The notes under the pieces: model-generated | What the model saw: the letters and a program-made list of their open reading frames with translations, nothing else | Databases searched by the model: none | What the model was told of the DNA's origin: nothing | NCBI RefSeq assembly: GCF_001639145.1 | Contig: NZ_LROY01000002.1 | Coordinates: 2,016,501-2,080,500, forward strand | DNA length: 64,000 nucleotides | Reading direction: 5' to 3' | Origin: Microbulbifer sp. Q7 | GTDB lineage: Bacteria > Pseudomonadota > Gammaproteobacteria > Pseudomonadales > Cellvibrionaceae | Translations under genes and position numbers: made by a program | In this document: positions 53,666-61,353 of the stretch, in pieces | Layout: each line of letters starts with the position of its first letter | How positions within the stretch are numbered: the first letter of the stretch is position 1

Positions 53666-54268
53666 TCACAGCTGCACCGTAGATTCCGGACGCAGATAGT
53701 CGGCATAAACAAGGTATCGCAGGGGCCCACCCGCGCCGACCGCATCGAACGGATAGCAGGTGACCAGTAGTAACCCAGGGGTGTCGACCACCGGCAGTGC
53801 CTCCGTTTCGCTGTCGACCACCCTCGCGCCACGCACCCGAAAGCCGTGCCAGCGCCCTGCCCTGTCCTGCAACTGAATCAGGGCACCTGGTTTCAGCGCT
53901 GCCAGATTGCGGAAATGGGTATCCCGGTGCCCGGCAATCACGGTGGTGCGCGGTTCAGCCAGGTTGCCGGGCTCACCGGAACCGTTGAGCAAGCCGGGAC
54001 CAAAGGCCAGCGCCTGACCGCTGGTGCCCTGCAACACTGCCAGTGGCTTTTCCACCCCCAGCTGCAACTGTGCCACCGGCCAGGTATCCGCCCAGGGCCA
54101 CGGCTTTTGTATCTCGCCATCGGCGAGCTGGCGCTGCCAGGCATCGCTGATCAGGTATTGCGCCGCCTCCGCCTTCAACAGTATCCAGAACCCACCCCCA
54201 AGCTGCCACAGGCCAAGGGCGAGACACAACACAGACGCATAGGGAGTAAGCGTTTGCGGGCGCCTCAT
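53666..54268 (-). CDS. Class GN (marine proteobacterial) sortase
   Basis: A 200-residue sortase with one N-terminal membrane helix (about 9-32). The catalytic residues are H114 (VIAGHRDTHF), C171 in LLLVTCYPF and R184 (GGPLRY). Sortases are common in Gram-positives; this Gram-negative type is known as a dedicated single-target system. Its start overlaps the end of the upstream VIT/vWA gene, the usual partner, by 4 bp, so the two are translationally coupled. Confidence 0.92.
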   Translation of the reverse strand: MRRPQTLTPYASVLCLALGLWQLGGGFWILLKAEAAQYLISDAWQRQLADGEIQKPWPWADTWPVAQLQLGVEKPLAVLQGTSGQALAFGPGLLNGSGEPGNLAEPRTTVIAGHRDTHFRNLAALKPGALIQLQDRAGRWHGFRVRGARVVDSETEALPVVDTPGLLLVTCYPFDAVGAGGPLRYLVYADYLRPESTVQL

Positions 54269-56673
54269 GACATCCCCCGTTTGCCACGACGCAAATCGGG
54301 GATTACCTTGCGCAGCCAGCGACGTACCCTGCGCTCCACCGCAGCACTCGCCCTGCGCAACGGCCGCCAGTGGCCCAGTACCTGCCCGGCCACCTGTGGC
54401 CCCCGCCGCAGTGTGCGCAGCAAACCACCCAGTGCCAGCAACACCGCGGCGAGCATCATTTGCCCATATACGCCGGTTGCGGTCGCGGGGTAAGTAAACG
54501 ATTGCAGTATCTGGCCGTGGGCAACGGCATTGGGCACCGGGCTCGAGCGCAGGGAATCGGAAAGCGGACGCACCGGTGTTTCTTCGACCGCAACGAAGCT
54601 GGTGTAAGGACTGGTCAGTTGATAGCCCAGTGCCAGGCCGAGGATCTGTTCGCGCAGCGGATCCACTGCCTCGGGATCATTCAGCGGGCCGCGCTCGCGC
54701 TGTGCATCGCGCAGCGCCGCAATCTTTTCCCGCGCCCACAAGCTACCGATGCCCTTGCCGGAAGCCTCCACGGTCAACTGACTGAGGGAGAGCGTGCGCG
54801 AGAAGCGCTTGCCGGCAAGGCGCCCGCTCACCACCACTTCACCGCTGGCATCGTTACCCAGTGCGTTACCCTCGACCCGGGCAACCAGTCGCACCGGCTC
54901 ACCGCGGTAGAGGTCGGGCAATCGCTGCGGATAGACCGCCACCTTGACGCCGGCGGGCCACTGCACCTGCAGGTCGGTCACCAGCGGGCTTTCCAGTTTT
55001 TCAAACAGCGCGCCCATTTTCGACTGCACTTGCGCAAGTTCACCGATGTGCACAAAGCTGCCGCGGCCATACTGTGCGGCCTTGCGCATAAAAAAACTGT
55101 TGGGGGCAGAACCGATGCCTACGGTAAACAGTCGGGCTTCCCCAAGCCGCTGCCGGATAATCTCAAACAGGGCCGCCTCGTTACCCACCGCGCCATCGGT
55201 AATAAACACCACCTGCCGCACCAGCTCGCCAGCCTGCGGGTCGAGCTGCTGCGACAACGCCTCGCTCAGTGCCGGGGCCATATGGGTACCGCCCGTCGCC
55301 TGCAACGCCTCAACCCAGTGACGGGCGTGCTGGATATTTGCGGGGGTGGCCGCGAGGGGGCGCGGGAATAGATTCTGGTGACTGCTGTTGAACTCGATGA
55401 TATTGAAACGGTCCGCGGCGGTCAGGCGAGACAGGGCCAGCAGCAGACTTTCCTTGGCCTGGCGAATGGAGTTGCCGCCCATGGATCCGGACGTGTCCAC
55501 CACGTACACCACCTCGCGGGGCAGCTTGCGCGCAGCAAGTGCTTCCTGCGGTGGCAACAGTAAAAGCTGCAGGTACTGCGCAGACGGTTCTGCCGCTATC
55601 GCCGACTGCTCGGCAAACAGGGCGGCGGACGGCATTGCCGAGGATTGCGGTCGCCAGAAAAGAACAAAATCCCGATCCATCGGCACCGCACCCTGCTTCA
55701 GGCTGACCCGATAGCGCTGATTTTCCTCACGGCGCAAGCTCACCTCGTGGTACGGGCTGTAAATATCTGCCAGCGGCAACCCCATACCCAGGTCGATGCG
55801 GATTTTCATCTGATGACTGTTGCCAAGGCTGGCCAGCGCTGCCGCGGGCATCATCACCGGCGAGATCTGATCCGCATCCGGCACCTGATCCGTGGGCAGC
55901 GACCAGCCGTGGGCGTTTAACGAAACCGCTTGCACCGAGGCCGCCGGCGACCCGGGCATAAAGCGCGGTGTGAGGGTACTGGGCAGGCGCAGGCTGAACT
56001 GGCCACTGTCAAAGCGCAGGTTCTGTAAATAGTGCACTTCCACCGAGACAGTTTCTCCCGGCGCAATATTGGCGACGCGACTGGTAAACAGATTCGGGCG
56101 CTGCTGTTCCAGCAACGCCGCACGCTGGCCTGCCTCGCGCGCTTTTTTGTACACCTTGCGCGCCTCCTCGCGCTCGCGCACCTTGCCCACAATGCGCCGC
56201 TCCCCAATCACGATCTCCAGGCCATTTACCGCCGCGTTCTCCGGCAGCGGCAACACATACACGGCTTCCTGCCAGTGGTTGCTGGTGTTGCGAAACTGCT
56301 GCGCAAGGGTGACTTCGGCAACCAGGCCGCGCACGCGAATGTCTGCCTCGGTACCCAGGTGAATGGCGGGAATATAGCGTCCGGACTCGCCGCTTTTGAA
56401 CAACAGATCGCCACTGCCCGATTCACTCAAGCCGACACTGTCGAACGGTTCCTCAGCAACCGGTGGCACATCCTGCGCACGCGCGCCTGCCGCGGCCACC
56501 AGCACCGCAATTACCGTGACCAGAAACAGCAACCAACTGCCGGGGTGTTTTTTGCGATAGCGACGGCGGTAATACTCGTCGCTCGGGAGAATCAGCAGTT
56601 CGCGCGGAATACGCGGCGGATGGAAAAAAGGACGGTTCACGGATGCCTCCAGAAAAGTAAGTGCTGGAGGCAT
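54265..56673 (-). CDS. Sortase target protein with VIT and vWA domains
   Basis: An 802-residue exported protein. A hydrophobic segment (about residues 48-66, ending in ARAQ) follows a positively charged N-terminus. A VIT domain is at about 85-215 (VRGLVAEVTLAQQFRNTSNH). A vWA domain at about 385-560 carries the MIDAS start DTSGSMGG near residue 392. Close to the C-terminus YPATATG is followed by a membrane helix and arginines: a probable sortase recognition signal (about residue 725), but with about 60 extra basic residues beyond it. Role outside the cell is unknown. Confidence 0.9.
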   Translation of the reverse strand: MPPALTFLEASVNRPFFHPPRIPRELLILPSDEYYRRRYRKKHPGSWLLFLVTVIAVLVAAAGARAQDVPPVAEEPFDSVGLSESGSGDLLFKSGESGRYIPAIHLGTEADIRVRGLVAEVTLAQQFRNTSNHWQEAVYVLPLPENAAVNGLEIVIGERRIVGKVREREEARKVYKKAREAGQRAALLEQQRPNLFTSRVANIAPGETVSVEVHYLQNLRFDSGQFSLRLPSTLTPRFMPGSPAASVQAVSLNAHGWSLPTDQVPDADQISPVMMPAAALASLGNSHQMKIRIDLGMGLPLADIYSPYHEVSLRREENQRYRVSLKQGAVPMDRDFVLFWRPQSSAMPSAALFAEQSAIAAEPSAQYLQLLLLPPQEALAARKLPREVVYVVDTSGSMGGNSIRQAKESLLLALSRLTAADRFNIIEFNSSHQNLFPRPLAATPANIQHARHWVEALQATGGTHMAPALSEALSQQLDPQAGELVRQVVFITDGAVGNEAALFEIIRQRLGEARLFTVGIGSAPNSFFMRKAAQYGRGSFVHIGELAQVQSKMGALFEKLESPLVTDLQVQWPAGVKVAVYPQRLPDLYRGEPVRLVARVEGNALGNDASGEVVVSGRLAGKRFSRTLSLSQLTVEASGKGIGSLWAREKIAALRDAQRERGPLNDPEAVDPLREQILGLALGYQLTSPYTSFVAVEETPVRPLSDSLRSSPVPNAVAHGQILQSFTYPATATGVYGQMMLAAVLLALGGLLRTLRRGPQVAGQVLGHWRPLRRASAAVERRVRRWLRKVIPDLRRGKRGMS

Positions 56674-56755
56674 TAAAAGAAAACAAACTGGCGGGGGGCG
56701 GGCCGAATTCCGGCCCTTTTAAGGTCAATTAAGGCGAATTATGGCAGCGCCGCTG

Positions 56756-57772
56756 TTACACCATATTGCGGCGCGTCTGCCAGGTGATCGGCCGCGCGTA
56801 CTGGTCGACCTTGTCTTCCACCCCGAGCAGCATGGCAAACAGTGCCATGCGCACCAGCAGGCCGTTGTCGGTCTGGCGGAAGATCGCCAGGCTCGGATGC
56901 TCATTCAGGTCCGAGTCCAGCTCGTTGGCCTCGGCGCGGGAGTCCCGCGGCAGCGGGTGCATGATGACCGTATTGGGTTCGGCGTGGCGGGTGAAAATAT
57001 CCCGGTTCAGGCGAAAACGGCCACGGTAGCGGTCGGCCTCTTCCTGGGATTCGAAACGCTCTTCCTGGATGCGCGTGGAGTACACGATATCCACATGCTT
57101 GATTGACTGCTCCAGCTGGTCGGATACCGATACCTGATGACCGGCCTCGCGGAGTTTTTCAATCACCGCTTCCGGCATCGACAGTTCTTGCGGGGAGACA
57201 AATACCAGTTGCACGTTTTTGAACAGGCACAGCAGCTTGCACAAGGAGTGCACGGTGCGGCCGTATTTCAAATCGCCAATCATGGCGATGCGGAAATTGT
57301 CCAGGGAGCTGCCCTTGCCTTCCAGCTCCTTGCGAATGGTGTACAGGTCGAGCAGTGCCTGGGTGGGATGCTCGTTGGCACCGTCACCGCCGTTGACCAC
57401 CGGCACGCGGCTGGCGGCGGCAAACTCGGCCACCGAGCCGGATTGCGGATGGCGCATACAGATCACATCGGAGTACCCGGAGAGCACCCGCGCGGTGTCG
57501 TACAGGGATTCGCCCTTGGCCAGGGCACTGGCGGAGATGCCGACAGTTTCACGCACGGTGCCGCCGAGCAGGTTGAACGCGCAGCCAAAGCTTACCCGCG
57601 TGCGGGTGCTGGGCTCCAGAAACATATTGCCGAGGATGGCGCCCTCGAGTACGCGGGTGACTTTTTCCCGCCGGGCGTAGGGCACCATGGTGTCTGCCAC
57701 GGCAAAGATGCGGTCGATGTCGCCCCGTTCAAACTGACTGACGGAAAGGATGTTGGCACCGATAAAATCCAT
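56756..57772 (-). CDS. pyrB: Aspartate carbamoyltransferase catalytic subunit
   Basis: A 338-residue ATCase catalytic chain forming carbamoyl-aspartate in pyrimidine synthesis. EPSTRTRVSF binds carbamoyl phosphate. KGESLYDTARVLSGYSD, DGANEHPTQALLDLY and the aspartate loop MHPLPRDSRAEANELD are all present. At about 338 residues it is longer than E. coli PyrB (311). No pyrI is adjacent, so an unregulated or separately encoded regulatory subunit is possible. Confidence 0.95.
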   Translation of the reverse strand: MDFIGANILSVSQFERGDIDRIFAVADTMVPYARREKVTRVLEGAILGNMFLEPSTRTRVSFGCAFNLLGGTVRETVGISASALAKGESLYDTARVLSGYSDVICMRHPQSGSVAEFAAASRVPVVNGGDGANEHPTQALLDLYTIRKELEGKGSSLDNFRIAMIGDLKYGRTVHSLCKLLCLFKNVQLVFVSPQELSMPEAVIEKLREAGHQVSVSDQLEQSIKHVDIVYSTRIQEERFESQEEADRYRGRFRLNRDIFTRHAEPNTVIMHPLPRDSRAEANELDSDLNEHPSLAIFRQTDNGLLVRMALFAMLLGVEDKVDQYARPITWQTRRNMV

Positions 57773-57886
57773 TGCTGCTCCACAATAAGCGCTGATAGCT
57801 ATTGATTAGCCACTGAGTTGCGCCGGGATCACCGGCGTCTGGGCGGCGGTATTCTACGCGGCGGAGTGCGCCGGGAACAGCCGCAA

Positions 57887-57987
57887 GTTGGTGGATGCGC
57901 TGCGCTTATCCACCCTACGCAGGCTCCAATACCATTGTCCGATACGTGGTGACCCGTAGGGTGGATAAGCGCAGCGCATCCACCAAC
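57887..57987. repeat. Perfect 33-bp inverted repeat (palindromic element D)
   Basis: Arms 57887-57919 and 57955-57987 are exactly complementary over 33 bp, with a 35-bp spacer. The arms carry GTGGATAAGCG/CGCTTATCCAC. I have seen similar GGGTGGAT-type repeats dispersed in many gammaproteobacterial genomes. It lies between pyrB and sbcB, 6 bp before the sbcB stop, and may double as a transcription terminator. Confidence 0.9.
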
Positions 57988-57993
57988 ACCTGC

Positions 57994-59433
57994 TCAACCA
58001 AGCAGCCCATCCCCCCAGGCTTCCAGCTGGTCCAGCAGCGCCGAGCGCTCCGGGTGCTCCGCGCGCAGCCGCGCGATCTCCTCGTAATACGCTTCCATGG
58101 TGATACTCGCCCCAAACCCCGGGTCCGTCAGCCGCTGGTAACGCCACTCTTCCCAGCGCTCGGCCTCTTCCTCATTGAGGGTTTCCGGGAAGTTTCGCGC
58201 CCGCAGGCGAAAGAGTAGTTCCGGCAGGCGCGAATCGGAAAACGCCACCGGCCCCGCCAGTGCCTCGGGGCCCCGGCTGGTGAGGGCATTGTGCAGCTGG
58301 CGACACAGGTCGCGGTCGGCGTCGTTCATAAAACCGTCGTAGAGGCGCGCCTCTACATCCTTGGCCGGGAAGTCGCCGTCGAGGAAAACCTGGTGCAGTT
58401 TTTCGGTCAGATCCAGCCCCTGCAGCGCCTGCCAATTGGCCTCGCAGGCGGACTTGTCGATCAGTAGCTCTTCGGCGCGCTGGTCCGACAGCATGTTGGC
58501 GGGTGCCAGCACCGGGCAGCGGTTCATGTGAATCAGTTTCAATCCTGCCGGCAACTCGCCCTCGCCGAGCTTGTCGCGGGCGGTGTACAGGCGCTCGCGC
58601 AGGGCCTCCGGGTCCAGATCGAGGATCGGCTGTGGGTCCATAGACAGGTTGGCGCAGATGACCGCGTTGCGATTGACCGGGTGCATGGCCAGGGGCAATA
58701 CGTAGGTAAGGTGGCCGTGTATGGCGGGCACCTTGCCGGAAATGTGCAGCAGCGGCTTGCGGTCCCGCGGATTCAGCAGCTTGGCCACTTCCTGCTTGCG
58801 GCGCAGGTTGTACACATAATCGTACAGCTTGGGCTGCTGTTTGCGGATCAGGCGCGCCATGTCGATGGTGGCACGGACGTCAGAGAGCGCGTCGTGCGCG
58901 CCCTCATGGCTGATGCCGTTGGCCGCGGTCAGCTCCTCCAGGCGGAAGGACGGCACCCGCTGCCCATCGGCAGCTTCCCGCTCCGGCCACTGGATACCTT
59001 CTGGGCGCAGCGCGTACGTGAGTCGCACCATGTCGATGATATCCCAGCGGCTATTGCCCGAGCGCCATTCGCGCTCGTAGGGGTCCAGCAGGTTGCGGTA
59101 CAGGGTGTGGCGGGTCACCTCATCGTCAAAGCGCAGGCTGTTGTAGCCCACACCGCAGGTGCCCGGCGCACCCAGTTCGTCGAGAATACGCTGGATGAAG
59201 GCAATTTCCGGCAAACCCTCGGCCAGCGCCTTCTGCGGTGCCAGCCCGGTGACCAGTGCCGCCATCGGCTGTGGCAGGCAATCACTCGCGGGCCGGGCGT
59301 AGATCATCAGCGGCTCGCCGACGATATTGAGGTCTTCGTCGGTGCGGATACCGGCAAACTGGGAGGGCTTGTCTGCCCCCGGGTCGACACCCCAGGTTTC
59401 GTAATCGTGCCAGTAAAGCGTGGTCCCAGACAT
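57994..59433 (-). CDS. sbcB: Exodeoxyribonuclease I
   Basis: A 479-residue 3'-5' single-strand exonuclease used in recombination and repair (E. coli 475). The DEDDh nuclease motif begins WHDYETWGVDPGADKPSQFA (Exo I, Asp and Glu). VGYNSLRFDDEVTRH is motif II, and HDALSDVRATIDMARLI with the DEDDh His is motif III. The C-terminal SH3-like and helical domains extend to the end. It is divergent from argS. Confidence 0.96.
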   Translation of the reverse strand: MSGTTLYWHDYETWGVDPGADKPSQFAGIRTDEDLNIVGEPLMIYARPASDCLPQPMAALVTGLAPQKALAEGLPEIAFIQRILDELGAPGTCGVGYNSLRFDDEVTRHTLYRNLLDPYEREWRSGNSRWDIIDMVRLTYALRPEGIQWPEREAADGQRVPSFRLEELTAANGISHEGAHDALSDVRATIDMARLIRKQQPKLYDYVYNLRRKQEVAKLLNPRDRKPLLHISGKVPAIHGHLTYVLPLAMHPVNRNAVICANLSMDPQPILDLDPEALRERLYTARDKLGEGELPAGLKLIHMNRCPVLAPANMLSDQRAEELLIDKSACEANWQALQGLDLTEKLHQVFLDGDFPAKDVEARLYDGFMNDADRDLCRQLHNALTSRGPEALAGPVAFSDSRLPELLFRLRARNFPETLNEEEAERWEEWRYQRLTDPGFGASITMEAYYEEIARLRAEHPERSALLDQLEAWGDGLLG

Positions 59434-59600
59434 GTCTCCCTCCCCGGTTTATTGCTCTATTCATCACTGTGCGCGCCATGTTAACCCAGTGAACAGACGC
59501 CGCGCAGGTTGCAATGCCACCGCCGCCCATTAAAATCCCGCGTTCTTCTATATTGTCCAGACTCCCATTTTCCAGAATCGCCACGGGATAGCGCCCACTT

Positions 59601-61337
59601 ATGAATATTCGCCACCAGCTCAACGACATCTTCCAGGCTGCCATGACCGCCGCCGGCATTCCCGCCGAATGCAGTCCGGCAGTCGCCCCGGCCAAGAAAG
59701 CCGGCTTTGGCGACTACCAGGCCAATGGCGCCATGGCCGCGGCCAAGAAAGTGGGCAGCAACCCCCGCGAGCTGGCCGCCAAAATCGTCGAGCACCTGGG
59801 CGAGCATCCGATGATCGAGAAGGTCGAGATCGCCGGCCCCGGCTTCATCAACATCCACCTGAACAACGCCTGGCTGGCAGAGACCCTGACCACAGCCCGC
59901 GCCGATGAGCGTCTCAATATTGCCAAGGTGAGCGAGCCGCAAACGGCGGTGCTGGACTACTCCCACCCCAACCTGGCCAAAGAGATGCATGTGGGCCACC
60001 TGCGCACCACCATCATCGGCGATGCCCTGGCCCGCCTGCTGGAGTTCCAGGGGCATCAGGTCATCCGCCAGAACCACATGGGCGACTGGGGCACCCAGTT
60101 CGGCATGCTGCTGGCGCACCTGGCCGACCAGATTGAAAACAAGGATGCCGAAGTCGCCCTCGCCGACCTTGAAGTGTTTTACCGCGAAGCCAAGGTGCGC
60201 TTCGACGAGGAGGAAGGTTTTGCCGACCGCGCGCGGGCCTACGTGGTGAAGCTGCAGGGTGGTGACGCCGACTGCCTGAAACTCTGGCAGCGCTTTATCG
60301 ATATCTCCATCAGCCACGCGGAAGAAATCTACGAAAAACTTGGCGTCACCCTGCAGCGCAAGGACGTGTACGCCGAGAGCCAATACAACGACGACCTGCC
60401 GGTGCTGGTCAAAGACTTGCTGGACCGCGGCATCGCCGTGGAAGACCAGGGCGCGATCGTCGCCTTCCTGCCGGAAATGGCGGACAAGGAAGGCAACCCC
60501 AGTGTGGTGATCATCCAGAAACAAGGTGGCGGCTACCTCTATGCCACCACCGACCTGGCGGCCATCCGCTACCGCGCCAATGTGCTGAACGCCGACCGCA
60601 TCCTGTACGTGGTGGATGCGCGCCAGTCCCTGCACCTGCAGCAGGCCTTTACCGTGGCGCGCAAGGCGGGCTATATCGCCGACACGCAGACTCTGGAGCA
60701 CTGCGCCTTCGGCACCATGATGGGCGACGACGGCAAGCCGTTTAAAACCCGTACCGGCGGCACCGTAAAGCTGGCCGCCCTGCTGGACGAAGCGGTAGAG
60801 CGCGCCACTGCGCTGGTAGCGGCAAAGAATTCGGAGTTGAGCGCAGAAGAACAGGCAGAGATCGGCCGCGTGGTGGGTATTGGCGCGGTGAAATACGCGG
60901 ATCTGAGCAAAACCCGCACCAACGATTACGTGTTCAACTGGGACGCCATGCTGGCGTTTGAGGGCAACACCGCCCCCTACCTGCAGTACGCCTACACCCG
61001 CGTGCGCAGTATCTTCCGCCGCGCCGGTGTTGAGCCATCGTCACTGAGCGGTGCCATCACTCTCGGCACCGATGCCGAGCGCGCCCTGGCCATCAAACTG
61101 AACCAGTTTGGCGAGGTGCTTGATCAGGTGGCCAAGGATACGTTCCCGCACGTGCTGTGTACTTATCTGTACGAACTGGCGAGCACCTATATGGGCTTCT
61201 ATGAAGCCTGTCCGGTACTGAAGGAAGGTGTCAGCGAGGAAGAAAAGCAGAGCCGCCTGCAGCTGTGTGACCTGGTGGCCCGCACCCTGTCTACTGGCCT
61301 GGGACTGCTGGGGATTGAGACGCTGGAGAAAATGTAA
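59601..61337 (+). CDS. argS: Arginyl-tRNA synthetase
   Basis: A 578-residue class I synthetase (E. coli 577). The HIGH motif is HVGHLRTT in [12 protein letters not shown]. No lysine-containing KMSKS signature is present, as usual for Arg[26 protein letters not shown] is the expected stretch. The DALR anticodon-binding domain is C-terminal ([21 protein letters not shown]). It converges with the poly-Ser gene, 16 bp apart. Confidence 0.97.
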   Translation: MNIRHQLNDIFQAAMTAAGIPAECSPAVAPAKKAGFGDYQANGAMAAAKKVGSNPRELAAKIVEHLGEHPMIEKVEIAGPGFINIHLNNAWLAETLTTARADERLNIAKVSEPQTAVLDYSHPNLAKEMHVGHLRTTIIGDALARLLEFQGHQVIRQNHMGDWGTQFGMLLAHLADQIENKDAEVALADLEVFYREAKVRFDEEEGFADRARAYVVKLQGGDADCLKLWQRFIDISISHAEEIYEKLGVTLQRKDVYAESQYNDDLPVLVKDLLDRGIAVEDQGAIVAFLPEMADKEGNPSVVIIQKQGGGYLYATTDLAAIRYRANVLNADRILYVVDARQSLHLQQAFTVARKAGYIADTQTLEHCAFGTMMGDDGKPFKTRTGGTVKLAALLDEAVERATALVAAKNSELSAEEQAEIGRVVGIGAVKYADLSKTRTNDYVFNWDAMLAFEGNTAPYLQYAYTRVRSIFRRAGVEPSSLSGAITLGTDAERALAIKLNQFGEVLDQVAKDTFPHVLCTYLYELASTYMGFYEACPVLKEGVSEEEKQSRLQLCDLVARTLSTGLGLLGIETLEKM

Positions 61338-61353
61338 GTAGGCCCCAAGAAGC

